64,000 bases of DNA from Anaerolineae bacterium (GTDB lineage: Bacteria > Chloroflexota > Anaerolineae > Aggregatilineales > Phototrophicaceae), in the NCBI GenBank assembly GCA_022820125.1, contig JAJEGA010000101.1, positions 1-64,000 on the forward strand, written 5' to 3'. How positions within the stretch are numbered: the stretch's first letter is position 1; each line of letters begins with the position of its first letter. The translations under genes and the position numbers were made by a program. This document shows positions 9,199 through 17,887 of this stretch, one piece after another. The notes beneath the pieces were generated by a model. The model ran no database searches and was not told the DNA's origin. It saw nothing but the letters and a program-made list of their open reading frames with translations.

Positions 9199-10224
9199 CT
9201 ACACTCCCGTCCAATCAAAGACGACGCCGACGTACTCATCTCTGGCGCTTTTTAGCCCCTCGTATGCGCGCGGCGCCTCAGCCGGCGTCAAGGTATGGGT
9301 ATGCAGGGGCGCCACCTTTAGCGCGCCTGAACTGATCAGCGCCATCGCGATTGCCGAATTGCGCTCCATTGAATGCTTGACATAAGGATCGCGCGCCACC
9401 GGGTAGCGCCACTCATGCGCGCCTTTGAAGGTGATATTGCCATGCCCATGCAGATGAATATAATCGAGCAGGCTGCTGGTCAAGTCGGTCTCATAGACGC
9501 CGCGGGGCGTACCGAGCAGGATCGCTTCGCCATAGCGCCCCACGAGCGACAGCGCCGGGGGCAGCGCCGCTGGCACGCCGGTCGCCTCAATCAGAGTCGA
9601 CACCCCTTCCCCGCCCGTTATGCCTTGCACTTCCGCCGCCACCGATGCGCCGTCACCCAACAGCGCGTATGGAATGCCGCAGTTGCGCGCTCGCTCGACC
9701 CGCCCTGCGCTTAGATCCAGCCCGATCACAGTGCCGCCCTGCAGACCCGCCAACTGGGCGGCGAAATTGCCGACTGTGCCCAGCCCGACCACGCCGACAT
9801 AATCCCCCAATTCAATGCTGGAGATGCGCAGCGATGTCATCGCGATGATGGCCATGCGCGTGAATGGCGCCAAGTGCGGCGGCAGCCCATCCGGCAGCTT
9901 CAAACAGATTGACTGTGGGCGGGTCGTATCAACCAGGTTGTATTGCTTATGCCCGCCCCAGAAATGCACCATATCGCCCGGCGATAGCGCGCTTATCCCC
10001 TCGCCCGCCCCAAGCACTTCGCCGACTGCGGCGTATCCGGGCGTCCCGGGAAAGGGAAACCAACGCTGGCTGCCCGATAAACAGGCAAGCTCGGTGGCGG
10101 CGCTGATAAGGGAATAATGCGTCTTGACCAAGACATCACGCGCGCGCAGCTGCCCGATGTCATCGTCAATCCGCTGCGTTTCGACGCGGTCGGCTGCGGC
10201 GAAAAGAACGCTAAGATTTTCCAT
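9199..10224 (-). CDS. Medium-chain dehydrogenase/reductase without structural zinc site
   Basis: A 341-residue medium-chain dehydrogenase-fold protein. The Rossmann glycine motif GLGTVGNFAA lies near residue 145. The four-cysteine structural zinc lobe present in the 3709 gene is absent, and the usual catalytic Cys and GHE are not seen in the N-terminal half. It therefore resembles the zinc-poor or quinone-reductase-like branch. It lies directly downstream of the second sugar importer on the same strand, separated by a hairpin-rich repeat. It may act on the imported compound or its oxidised form. Confidence 0.8.
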   Translation of the reverse strand: MENLSVLFAAADRVETQRIDDDIGQLRARDVLVKTHYSLISAATELACLSGSQRWFPFPGTPGYAAVGEVLGAGEGISALSPGDMVHFWGGHKQYNLVDTTRPQSICLKLPDGLPPHLAPFTRMAIIAMTSLRISSIELGDYVGVVGLGTVGNFAAQLAGLQGGTVIGLDLSAGRVERARNCGIPYALLGDGASVAAEVQGITGGEGVSTLIEATGVPAALPPALSLVGRYGEAILLGTPRGVYETDLTSSLLDYIHLHGHGNITFKGAHEWRYPVARDPYVKHSMERNSAIAMALISSGALKVAPLHTHTLTPAEAPRAYEGLKSARDEYVGVVFDWTGV

Positions 10225-10258
10225 GTATGTTGGGATTCCTTATATCTCTGGCGCGAAA

Positions 10259-10371
10259 CCACCCCCATCCCCCGGCCCCTTCCCCCAAAATGAGGGAAGG
10301 GGAGTTTTCCTAGCTTCACCAGGCTGTGAAGCCCCTCCCTCTTTTTGGGGGTGGGGTTTGGGGGGGGGGAA
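10259..10371. repeat. C/G-tract hairpin repeat
   Basis: A roughly 110-base element is framed by C-rich and G-rich tracts (ACCCCCATCC at the left, GGGGGTGGGG at the right). Inside, CCCCTTCCC (10276-10284) pairs with GGGAAGGGG (10294-10302). It is noncoding and sits between the dehydrogenase and the permease genes. Confidence 0.6.
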
Positions 10372-10384
10372 ACGTAGCCCCCGC

Positions 10385-11275
10385 CTATTTGCTACCGGAT
10401 GAAATGACGACGCCCTGAATATAATAGCGCTGCAAAAGTATGAAGACCAAAATGCTCGGCAAGGTCATCACCATTGACGCCGCCATCAATAGGTGCTCCG
10501 TCGCTTGGCCGCCGGCTGAGACAACCCGTTGGAAGTTCGCCAAACCCAGAGACAGGGTATATTTCTCCGGCGTATTCAGATAAATCAGCGGACCGAAGAA
10601 ATCGTTCCAGCTTTCGAGGAAGCCGATGACGACCATGGTAATGACCACCGGTTTCGACAGCGGCAAGATGATGCGCAGGAAAATCCAGAAGGTATTCGCC
10701 CCGTCGATTTTCGCCGCTTCATCCAGGTCTTTGGGGATCGTCAAAAAGAACTGCCGGAACAAGAAGATGGCGAAGGCGCCGCCGCCGAACCAATTCGGGA
10801 TGATCAGCGGATTATAAGTATCCAGCCAGCTGAAGGCTTTGAAGAGCAGAAATGTCGGAATGATCGTAACCTGGTAAGGCAGCATCAAGGTGCTAAGCAG
10901 CAGTAGAAAGAGGAAGTTCCGATAAGGGAAGCGGAAGCGCGCGAAGCCGTATGCGACCAATGCCGCTGACAATATACGACCAGATACGGAAAAAACTGTT
11001 ACAAATACGGTGTTGATAAAGAAGCGCGCCAGCGGCGCCACATGCCAGATCTCGATGTAGTTTTCAAAGCGCCAAGTCTTGGGGATCAATTGCGGCGGCC
11101 AAAGAAACAGCTCGTTGACCGGCTTCAATGAAGACGAGACCGCCCACAAGAAGGGCAGGGCGAAAATAATCGTCAGCCCGTAAGCGACGGCATAGAGCAA
11201 TAGGTAGCGGATGATGCGCTTCACCCGCCAAGCCGGCAGCAGCTCACTCAGCACGGCGTGCTTTCCTCCGCCCAT
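10385..11275 (-). CDS. Sugar ABC importer permease, MalG/UgpE type (second importer)
   Basis: A 296-residue CUT1 permease with the N-terminal AVSSSLKPVNELF phrase and the EAA loop DLDEAAKIDGANTFW near residues 195-210. It ends YYIQGVVISSGSK. The frame is open up to 11647, but that extra part lies inside the upstream permease in another frame. The ATG at 11275 lies 20 bases after the upstream permease stop and is preferred. It pairs with 11295-12251 and the binding protein at 12402-13691. No ATPase gene is adjacent. Confidence 0.9.
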   Translation of the reverse strand: MGGGKHAVLSELLPAWRVKRIIRYLLLYAVAYGLTIIFALPFLWAVSSSLKPVNELFLWPPQLIPKTWRFENYIEIWHVAPLARFFINTVFVTVFSVSGRILSAALVAYGFARFRFPYRNFLFLLLLSTLMLPYQVTIIPTFLLFKAFSWLDTYNPLIIPNWFGGGAFAIFLFRQFFLTIPKDLDEAAKIDGANTFWIFLRIILPLSKPVVITMVVIGFLESWNDFFGPLIYLNTPEKYTLSLGLANFQRVVSAGGQATEHLLMAASMVMTLPSILVFILLQRYYIQGVVISSGSK

Positions 11276-11294
11276 GCCTGATAGTGATACCCAA

Positions 11295-12251
11295 TTAGTC
11301 CTCCCCCTCGTAGTAGACCCAGCGGCGCGATGTCCACAATTGGAAGCCGGTGATCGCCAAGACGATGACGAAGAAGACCCAAGCCAGCGCCGAGGCGTAA
11401 CCCATCTCCCAAAAGTCAAAAGCGCTGTTGTATAGATGCAAGACATAAAACAGCGTCGAATGCAGCGGACCGCCCGGCGAAAACTGCTGCTGACGGCCGC
11501 TGCTCGCGACATAGGCCAGTGTGAACATCTGCAGCGCCCCGATGACGCCCAGCACAGTGTTGAAGAGGATGACCGGCGATATGCTCGGCACGGTGATATA
11601 GCGGAACTTGCCCACACTCCCAGCGCCGTCAATATCAGCCGATTCATACAGTTCTTTGGGAATGCCCTGCAGCGCCGCCAGGAAGATCAGCATGGTATTG
11701 CCGCCCAGCGCGCCCCACAGGCTGATGATGATCAGCGCCGGCTTGGATGAACCGGGATGCCCCAGCCACAAGGGACCGTTGCCCAAGCCCAGCGCCGAGA
11801 TGATGCTGTTCATCAGCCCGATCTGCGGCTGGAAGATCCACAGCCAGAGGAAAGCCGCCGCCACCACCGGCGTCACCGACGGCAGAAAATACAGCGTCCG
11901 CAACGCGACTCTGCCTGCAATTTGCTGATTGAGCAGCATGGCCAAAGCCAGCGAACCGGCGATGGCGATGGGTACAAAGATGACGGTGTAATAAAGCGTA
12001 TTCTCGATGGATTTCCAGAACAGCTTGTCGCCGAACATATACTCATAATTATTCAATCCGGCGAAGCGCGGCGGCGTCACGATATTGTAGTCGGTCAAGC
12101 TGAGGTAGGCAGAGGCGATCATCGGCCCCACAGTGAAGACCAGGAAGCCGATGATCCAGGGGGAGATGTAGATAAAGCCTTGCAGCGCTTCCCGTTGACT
12201 CAAGGTCAAAGGCGTACTCAAGCCAAGGCGCTGCTTGATCGGGACAATCAT
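11295..12251 (-). CDS. Sugar ABC importer permease, MalF/UgpA type (second importer)
   Basis: A 318-residue CUT1 permease. It carries the family's REALQGFIYISPWIIGFLVF-like first helix region and an EAA loop reading ELYESADIDGAG near residues 205-216. A loop with SGRQQQFSPGG near residue 255 is longer than in the first importer and may reflect a different partner. It is transcribed after the binding protein, with a dispersed hairpin repeat in the 150-base gap. Confidence 0.9.
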   Translation of the reverse strand: MIVPIKQRLGLSTPLTLSQREALQGFIYISPWIIGFLVFTVGPMIASAYLSLTDYNIVTPPRFAGLNNYEYMFGDKLFWKSIENTLYYTVIFVPIAIAGSLALAMLLNQQIAGRVALRTLYFLPSVTPVVAAAFLWLWIFQPQIGLMNSIISALGLGNGPLWLGHPGSSKPALIIISLWGALGGNTMLIFLAALQGIPKELYESADIDGAGSVGKFRYITVPSISPVILFNTVLGVIGALQMFTLAYVASSGRQQQFSPGGPLHSTLFYVLHLYNSAFDFWEMGYASALAWVFFVIVLAITGFQLWTSRRWVYYEGED

Positions 12252-12311
12252 TCAGATTCTCGCGCTGATTTCAAAACGCCGACATAGCCAAATGAACATC
12301 CGGGGGATGGC

Positions 12312-12338
12312 TGTAGGGGCGACCCTTGGGCCGCCCGC
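12312..12338 (+). repeat. Dispersed TGTAGGGGCGA hairpin repeat
   Basis: One copy of the element family, with GGGCGACC-like left arm and a right arm altered to GGCCGCCC. It lies between the second importer's binding protein and first permease. Confidence 0.7.
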
Positions 12339-12401
12339 TTATTCTGGTTCGAGTTTCCGGCGATACCGGTATCGCCCCAACACATCAATTCTCAGGCAGG
12401 A

Positions 12402-13691
12402 TTATCCCAGCGCGGGTTTGTCCAAGATCGCTTGCGCGCCCGAGTTCAGATCTTCGATGATGTCATCGACGGTGGCCAAGCCCAGCCACAGCGCTTGAAT
12501 CTGGTCGCCAATGTACTTGAAGTGCTCGGTCTCGCGGAAGTTCGCCGGCAGCACCAGGGGCAAGGCGTCCGCCATGATGCCGGAGAATACCCGAAGGGTA
12601 TCGCTCTCCTGCACGACATCGTCAGCCATCACCGCCGGCCGGCTGGCTGTGACGTTGTGCAGCTTGGTGACGCGCAGCTGCGCATCAAAGCCGGTATTGT
12701 AATCCACCCACTTGAAGGACTCTTCCGGATTCTCTGTGAAGGAGGTCACGCAGAGCGGATCAAATTCGAACATGCTGCCCCGATGGCCCGAGGGTCCAAT
12801 CGGCATCGGCGCGACGCCGACAATGCTCGGATCTTCGACGAATTGGGCGACGCCGCTGCCCCAGAAACCCGACTGGAACATCGCCAGTTGGTTGGCGGCG
12901 AAGAGCTGGTAAGGACCCTGCAGCGCGGTGCCAGGCGCCGGCGCGACCTTGTGCACATTATAGAGATCGCTCTGGAATGTCAGCGCCGCCTTGGCTTCGT
13001 CCGAGGTCAGCAGCGATTCAGTGCCGTCGGCATTAAGCGTATCCCCGCCAAATGCGCGGATGAAGACGATCGACGTGAAGTAGGAGCCTTCAGGATCAAA
13101 GAAGCCCCAGATGCGCCGGTCGGGGTCGGTCACCTCGATGGCGGCGGCCAGGAAGTCGTCCATGGTCCAGGTCTCGTCCGGGTAATCGACGCCGGCGTCA
13201 TCAAAGATGACCTTGTTGTAAAACAAGCCAACGCGCCCCGGATGCGCCAGGATGGGAATGCCGTAGAGTTGTCCATTCAAGCGCGCTGCCGAAGTCGTCG
13301 CCGGGTAATGCTCGTCCAGGTCATAGCCCAGGCTTTCAATCACATCGTCTATCGGCTGGAGCACGCCGGTGGCCGCCAGCCGGAAGTAACCCTCAATCGA
13401 CGAGATCCAGATGACATCGCCCATGGTGCCGCCGGCCGCCAGCGTATTGATCTTCTGGAAATATTCCGAGCCGGGGAAGTCTTCAATGACGACATTCGCT
13501 TCGCCCGCCATATCCTCATTGAAGATTTCCGCCCAATGCCGCTGCGCGTCGGCTTGTCTGCCGCTGCGCGTATGCGAACGGATGGTGACGCCGTCCTGGG
13601 CGAACGCCGGCAAGCCCGAAGCCAGCAAACCGCCGGCAGCCAATCCGCCCGAGGCTTTCAGAAAGTCGCGCCTGCTTAAATGCCTTCTCAT
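12402..13691 (-). CDS. Extracellular sugar-binding protein, Tat-exported (second importer)
   Basis: A 429-residue family 1 solute-binding protein. The leader has LSRRDFLKAS at residues 5-14 followed by a Gly/Ala/Leu-rich core ending in AFAQ, a clear twin-arginine signal. AAGGAG lies about eight bases before the ATG on the minus strand. It is the first gene of the minus-strand operon with two permeases and, further on, the dehydrogenase at 9199. Substrate unknown; sequence divergence from the 307 protein suggests a different sugar. Confidence 0.9.
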   Translation of the reverse strand: MRRHLSRRDFLKASGGLAAGGLLASGLPAFAQDGVTIRSHTRSGRQADAQRHWAEIFNEDMAGEANVVIEDFPGSEYFQKINTLAAGGTMGDVIWISSIEGYFRLAATGVLQPIDDVIESLGYDLDEHYPATTSAARLNGQLYGIPILAHPGRVGLFYNKVIFDDAGVDYPDETWTMDDFLAAAIEVTDPDRRIWGFFDPEGSYFTSIVFIRAFGGDTLNADGTESLLTSDEAKAALTFQSDLYNVHKVAPAPGTALQGPYQLFAANQLAMFQSGFWGSGVAQFVEDPSIVGVAPMPIGPSGHRGSMFEFDPLCVTSFTENPEESFKWVDYNTGFDAQLRVTKLHNVTASRPAVMADDVVQESDTLRVFSGIMADALPLVLPANFRETEHFKYIGDQIQALWLGLATVDDIIEDLNSGAQAILDKPALG

Positions 13692-14131
13692 TATCTATTC
13701 TCCTTGGCATTAACTTACTTTCGATAACTGCTTCTAGCGCATGAGATTTATTGCTTCTGCCCCTCCTTGAAAATGCTCTAGTCAGGTGTCGTCATGCTAT
13801 CCGCCCGCCACCGCGCTGCGACAACAGCGGCTGCAGATAGCTTCATACAAGCATATCGCGTGATTAGAAATTAGCAACAAAATCGCGCAGCTCGCGGATG
13901 CCTTTTTCATTTCAGTCGAATCACGTAGCGGCGACCGATAATGCCACCCAGCCATCCACCAATTTCAACGGGCGACCGACCGGCAGTGTCTACGCGCCGC
14001 AACGGGCAGCCCCTACATGTTGCAGGAATGAAGGGAACAGGTTCGCCTTTTGGGTATGGCGCAGCCAAGCGACGCGCCTATAATCCTCGCATTGCCAAGC
14101 AAACGAGATGAGTTCTCCTGGAGGAGCGCAA
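13692..14131. other. Divergent intergenic region, 440 bases
   Basis: This lies between the minus-strand importer operon and the plus-strand RidA gene. It contains one long-form dispersed repeat at 13970-14018 and a TATAAT at 14079-14084 that may be the RidA -10, without a convincing -35. No further gene is seen. Confidence 0.5.
13970..14018 (-). repeat. Long-form dispersed repeat
   Basis: It begins GGGCGACC, contains GGCAGTGTCTACGCGCC, and ends CCCCTACA. The same middle block occurs at 22607-22654, so the two are one subfamily. Confidence 0.65.
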
Positions 14132-14569
14132 ATGTCACTCGATGACAAAGTCAAGGCGATGGGCATCGACATCGAAGATTTCAGTCCGTCAGCCACGCTG
14201 GCGCCGGCGACGCGCATCGGCAACACGGTGTACGTCTCCGGGCATGTTTCCACCGGCTACACCGGCAAGCTGGGGCGCGATCTCGATGTCGATGAAGGCA
14301 AAAAAGCGGCGCGCGTCTGCGCCATTGACCTGCTCAAAGCCGCCTATACCATCACCGGCTCGGTTGACAAGCTGCGCCTGCGCAAGCTGCTGGGCGCGGT
14401 CAACTCCATGCCCGACTTCACCGACCAGCACCTGGTCGTCAATGGCGCTTCGGAGCTGTTCTGGGAGCTCTATGATGGCGAGCTGCACGCCCGCAGCGCG
14501 CTTGGTTTCGCGTCCCTGCCCAATGGCTTCGCCGTTGAAATCGAAGCGATGTTTGAGATCGTGGCATAA
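14132..14569 (+). CDS. RidA/YjgF family deaminase-like protein
   Basis: A 145-residue RidA-superfamily protein. Classic RidA members hydrolyse reactive enamine/imine intermediates from PLP enzymes, forming trimers with active sites between subunits. The C-terminal region near residues 118-132 has ARSALGFASLPNG, matching the conserved Arg-x3-G-x3-LP stretch of the family, and IGNTVYVSGH near residue 30 is also typical. GGAGGAG five bases before 14132 fixes this start over the upstream ATG at 14108. It is a stand-alone gene; its subfamily and true substrate are uncertain. Confidence 0.85.
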   Translation: MSLDDKVKAMGIDIEDFSPSATLAPATRIGNTVYVSGHVSTGYTGKLGRDLDVDEGKKAARVCAIDLLKAAYTITGSVDKLRLRKLLGAVNSMPDFTDQHLVVNGASELFWELYDGELHARSALGFASLPNGFAVEIEAMFEIVA

Positions 14570-14603
14570 ACACAGAGAAGGTGTTTTTGACCGGCGTGGC
14601 GTC

Positions 14604-14629
14604 GGGCGACCCAATGGGTAGCCCCTACA
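14604..14629 (-). repeat. Dispersed hairpin repeat
   Basis: GGGCGACCCAATGGGTAGCC followed by CCTACA, the reverse orientation of the element. It lies just after the RidA gene. Confidence 0.7.
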
Positions 14630-14671
14630 AAATCCGTTTCATGGGATAACCGAAGAGGGGTATATCCACCC

Positions 14672-15955
14672 GTGCTCGGACGCATCCTCAGCCTCTACCG
14701 CGCCTTCAACGCGCAGGCGCGCCTATTCTTCGCCGTGATCGTCGGCTTGACCTTCGTCGCCGATGGCCTCGTATCCGTGCTGCTCAATCTCTATCTGCTG
14801 CGCCTTGGTTACGGAACTGAGTTCATCGGGCTGGTAAACGCGGTCGGCTTGCTGACCTTCGGCTTGGCCAGCTTGCCGGCTGGCATCCTCGGCTCGCGCC
14901 TGTCGCCGACAGCGTTGATGAAGTTCGGCGCCATTTTGTGCCTCATCGGCGGCATTCTGCTGCCAATGGCGGAGTGGCTGCCGCCGGGCTGGCGCGAGCT
15001 TGGGCTGGTGCTGCCGCCGGCTTTAATGTTTGGCGGATTCGCTTTTGTCTTCGTCAACGGCGCGCCCTTTTTGATCAACGTGGTTGATGTGGCTTACAAA
15101 CATCAGGCGTTCGCCCTGAAAGCGGCGCACTGGTCGCTGGCCGGTTTCGCCGGCAGTCTGGTCGGCGGGCTGCTGCCGGGCGCCGTCGCGGGCATGTATG
15201 GCTGGACGCTTGGCGACCCCGAGCCCTATCGCATCACCTTTGCCCTGGCGACAGTCGTGCTGGCGCTCTCGGCTGCCCTCGCCCTGCGCATTCGCCCGCT
15301 GCCGCGGAAAGCCGCGCCAGAACCCAGCGACGATGTCACGGAGCGAAACGGCGCTGGCAAGAGCTGGGTGGCGCCCATCCTGATGCTGATTGTCATCATG
15401 ACCGTGATTCGCCTCTTCCAGGTGGCGGGCTCGGCGACCGCGATGGTCTATTTCAATGTGTATATGGATCAGCAGTTGGCGGTATCGACGGCGCTGATCG
15501 GCGCGATGGCTGCGATTGGACGCTTGACCGGCGTGCCTTCGGCGCTGCTGACGCCCTGGCTGGTTCAGCGCTGGGGCAATATCCGGGTGGTGATCGGCGC
15601 CTCAATCGTGGCGACGCTCTGCCTGATACCGATGGCGCTGGTGGAGCATTGGCTGGCCGCGTCTTTCGGTTATATCGGCGCGATTAGCATGATGTCCGCG
15701 CGCTACACCGCCTTCATCGTCTATATCCTCGACCTCGTGCCCCGTTCCTGGCAGGCGCTGATGGCGGGCACGGGCGAAGCAGCCGCCGGCATGAGCTTCG
15801 CCATGATGGCATTGGGCGGCGGCTTCATCCTGTCGGCATTTGCCTTCCGCGACTTATTCCTGCTGGGCGCCTTCCTAACCCTCATCGGTACCGCGCTCTT
15901 CTGGCTCTACATCCTCGTAAGCAAAAGAAAGCGCAAGCTCAAGCCAGCGCTCTAA
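14672..15955 (+). CDS. Major facilitator superfamily transporter
   Basis: A 427-residue membrane protein with about twelve hydrophobic segments in two halves. A charged central loop (RPLPRKAAPEPSDD, near residue 210) separates the halves, as in MFS carriers. A loop reading ILGSRLSPTALMKFG after the second helix fits the MFS loop 2-3 position. The GTG start is preceded by GAGGGG. Direction of transport and substrate are not evident. The neighbours give no clear hint. Confidence 0.85.
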   Translation: MLGRILSLYRAFNAQARLFFAVIVGLTFVADGLVSVLLNLYLLRLGYGTEFIGLVNAVGLLTFGLASLPAGILGSRLSPTALMKFGAILCLIGGILLPMAEWLPPGWRELGLVLPPALMFGGFAFVFVNGAPFLINVVDVAYKHQAFALKAAHWSLAGFAGSLVGGLLPGAVAGMYGWTLGDPEPYRITFALATVVLALSAALALRIRPLPRKAAPEPSDDVTERNGAGKSWVAPILMLIVIMTVIRLFQVAGSATAMVYFNVYMDQQLAVSTALIGAMAAIGRLTGVPSALLTPWLVQRWGNIRVVIGASIVATLCLIPMALVEHWLAASFGYIGAISMMSARYTAFIVYILDLVPRSWQALMAGTGEAAAGMSFAMMALGGGFILSAFAFRDLFLLGAFLTLIGTALFWLYILVSKRKRKLKPAL

Positions 15956-16061
15956 AGCCAGCACAAACAGATACACGCTTTCTTGAAGGCTCCAATGGTC
16001 CTTGTCGTCCAAACAACTGGTCGCGCCGTCTGAGTCTCTCGACGCCCGCCTGCGGTTGTCC

Positions 16062-17729
16062 TTAGCTGTCAAGCGCTTTACCAGCCGCTTCCAGCAGCGC
16101 GATGATATCGCCGCGGTCGGTCTCGTCTTCAAAGGGCGATCGCGCCATCTCCAACGGGGTCTGTCCATGCTCGCTTTCGCGCGCGCCCAAGTCCGCGCCT
16201 TGCTCAACCAGGAACTGCGGCACATCGGTCATCTGGCGGTAAACGCCGATATCCTGCGCCGCCGCCGTCAGATCCGGCAGCGGATCCAGAAACTGCTTGG
16301 GACCAAAACAAATGGCGAAATGCAGCGGCGTCTTGCCGTCGACAGCGCGCGCGTTCACATCCGCGCCACTCTCCAGCAGCAGCGCCATCAGCTCGAGATG
16401 GCCGCCCTGCGCCGCCAGATGCAGCGGGCTCAAGCCGGCGCCCAAAACGTGATCGGCTGATGTGGCAGCGCGCGCCCGCGCCTTATCCTCAGCCAGCAGC
16501 GCCCGCGCCCGCGCCCGATCGCCCATGACGCTCGCCCAGAAGATATCGACCGCCCAGCCCAGATGCCGCAGCAGATGCCGCGCCGCGTCATAGTCGCGAC
16601 GATAGGCGATATCGCGCAGCGGCGTCGTGCGCCCGTATTTGCCCGACCGCTCATATTCGCGTAGCGGATCGGCGCCATAAACCAGGTAAAATTGAATCGT
16701 CTCCACATCACGGCAGAAAGAGAGTAGCGTACTGGGACCAGGTCCGATTTCGTTCACCAGCGCCGGATTGTCATCCAGCTGCTGCTTGACCGCTTGCATA
16801 TCGCCCAGCCAGGCGCAAGCCCAGACATCTTTCTCCGCGCCGCGTTCCAGCAGAAAATCGACCATGCCCAAAGCGGCGTATTCCGGCATGAAATCAGCCA
16901 GATCAATCGCGTGAATCAAGGCGTTGAAGCGGTATTTGTCATCGCGCGCGTTGATATCCGCGCCATGCGCCAGCAGCAGATCGACGATATCCAACCGCCC
17001 GTGCATGACCGCCACGTGCAGCGCCAGCGCGTCCGAGCCCCAGAGTGATGTGCGGATGTAACCACGGGCTTGCGCCAGGCGGCTGTCTTCAGCGAGCATG
17101 CGCCTCACCGCCTGGATATCGCCCGTCTTCGCCGCATCAAAGAGCCGCATGACCTTCTCGGTGAATTGATTGTCGCGCGAGGGGCGCTGCCTTGATATGT
17201 CGCTCAAAACTCGCATCCTTTCCTTCAGTGATTGACGCGCGTGATGCAAGCGCGATTTGACCGTGCCGATCGGTATGTCCAAGAAGTCCGCGATCTCGCT
17301 CTGCCGGTAATCATTCATGTAGTGCAGCAGAACGACGGCGCGCTGCGCTTCGGGCAATGCTTCCAGCGCCGCTGCCAGGGCGTCCGCCGCCGGGCTTGGC
17401 GCCAGCCCGCTTGCCTGGTCGCCCACTGCGATCTCGCCGACTTGCTCCAGCGAGACCAGCAGCGGTCCCCTGACGCGCAATCGCCGCTGCGCCTTTGTAT
17501 ACACAATTCGCCGGAACCAACCGGGGAAGGCGGCTGTGTCGCGCAAGTTGACCAAGCCAACCCAGGCGGCGATGAAAGCCTCCTGCGCCGCGTCTTCCGC
17601 TTCCTGCCAATCGCCGAGCAGCGCATAAGCATACCCGACCGCCATATCCTGGAAGCGCCGCAGCACTTCCTCGAACGCATCACTGTCTCCTTGGCGCGCT
17701 GCTTTAATCAGCCCGCTCAATTCTCCCAT
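16062..17729 (-). CDS. ECF-type sigma factor fused to ankyrin repeats
   Basis: A 555-residue fusion. Residues 1-170 form an ECF sigma factor: region 2 around DMAVGYAYALLGDWQEAEDA (residues 28-47) and region 4 with LPEAQRAVVLLHYMNDYRQ and the helix-turn-helix IGTVKSRLHHARQSL (about residues 125-170). A basic linker follows. From about residue 190 to the end come ankyrin-like repeats, with clear units such as ALHVAVMHGRLDIVDLLLAHGADIN and LHLAAQGGHLELMALLLESGADVN-type spacing. No anti-sigma gene is adjacent. The ankyrin part could sense a partner or autoinhibit the sigma part, which is inference. Confidence 0.88.
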   Translation of the reverse strand: MGELSGLIKAARQGDSDAFEEVLRRFQDMAVGYAYALLGDWQEAEDAAQEAFIAAWVGLVNLRDTAAFPGWFRRIVYTKAQRRLRVRGPLLVSLEQVGEIAVGDQASGLAPSPAADALAAALEALPEAQRAVVLLHYMNDYRQSEIADFLDIPIGTVKSRLHHARQSLKERMRVLSDISRQRPSRDNQFTEKVMRLFDAAKTGDIQAVRRMLAEDSRLAQARGYIRTSLWGSDALALHVAVMHGRLDIVDLLLAHGADINARDDKYRFNALIHAIDLADFMPEYAALGMVDFLLERGAEKDVWACAWLGDMQAVKQQLDDNPALVNEIGPGPSTLLSFCRDVETIQFYLVYGADPLREYERSGKYGRTTPLRDIAYRRDYDAARHLLRHLGWAVDIFWASVMGDRARARALLAEDKARARAATSADHVLGAGLSPLHLAAQGGHLELMALLLESGADVNARAVDGKTPLHFAICFGPKQFLDPLPDLTAAAQDIGVYRQMTDVPQFLVEQGADLGARESEHGQTPLEMARSPFEDETDRGDIIALLEAAGKALDS

Positions 17730-17832
17730 AGGCGCTCCTTTCGTTTTGCCTGCACTCTAAAGAGCCATTGACGGTGCTGAAGGTTCAATTTGGAAAGCAT
17801 AAAACCGCCAGTTGTTGTCACATTTCCCGCGA

Positions 17833-17859
17833 TTGACGATATTGGCAGCGTGGTAAAAT
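17833..17859 (+). promoter_or_regulatory. Possible promoter of the restriction-modification gene
   Basis: TTGACG at 17833-17838 and TAAAAT at 17854-17859 match sigma-70 hexamers five of six each, though the 15-base spacer is short. The gene starts 28 bases later. Confidence 0.4.
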
Positions 17860-17887
17860 AAACGAGCCGCAACTTAGGAGCGACGGC

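Noticed and set aside
12432..13679. Long plus-strand reading frame opposite the second binding protein
   Set aside because: It is the antisense of a clear solute-binding protein; its translation is rich in Arg, His and Gln with no family pattern.
15875..16225. Minus-strand ORF between the MFS gene and the sigma-ankyrin gene
   Set aside because: It overlaps the ends of both real genes and contains no recognisable domain.
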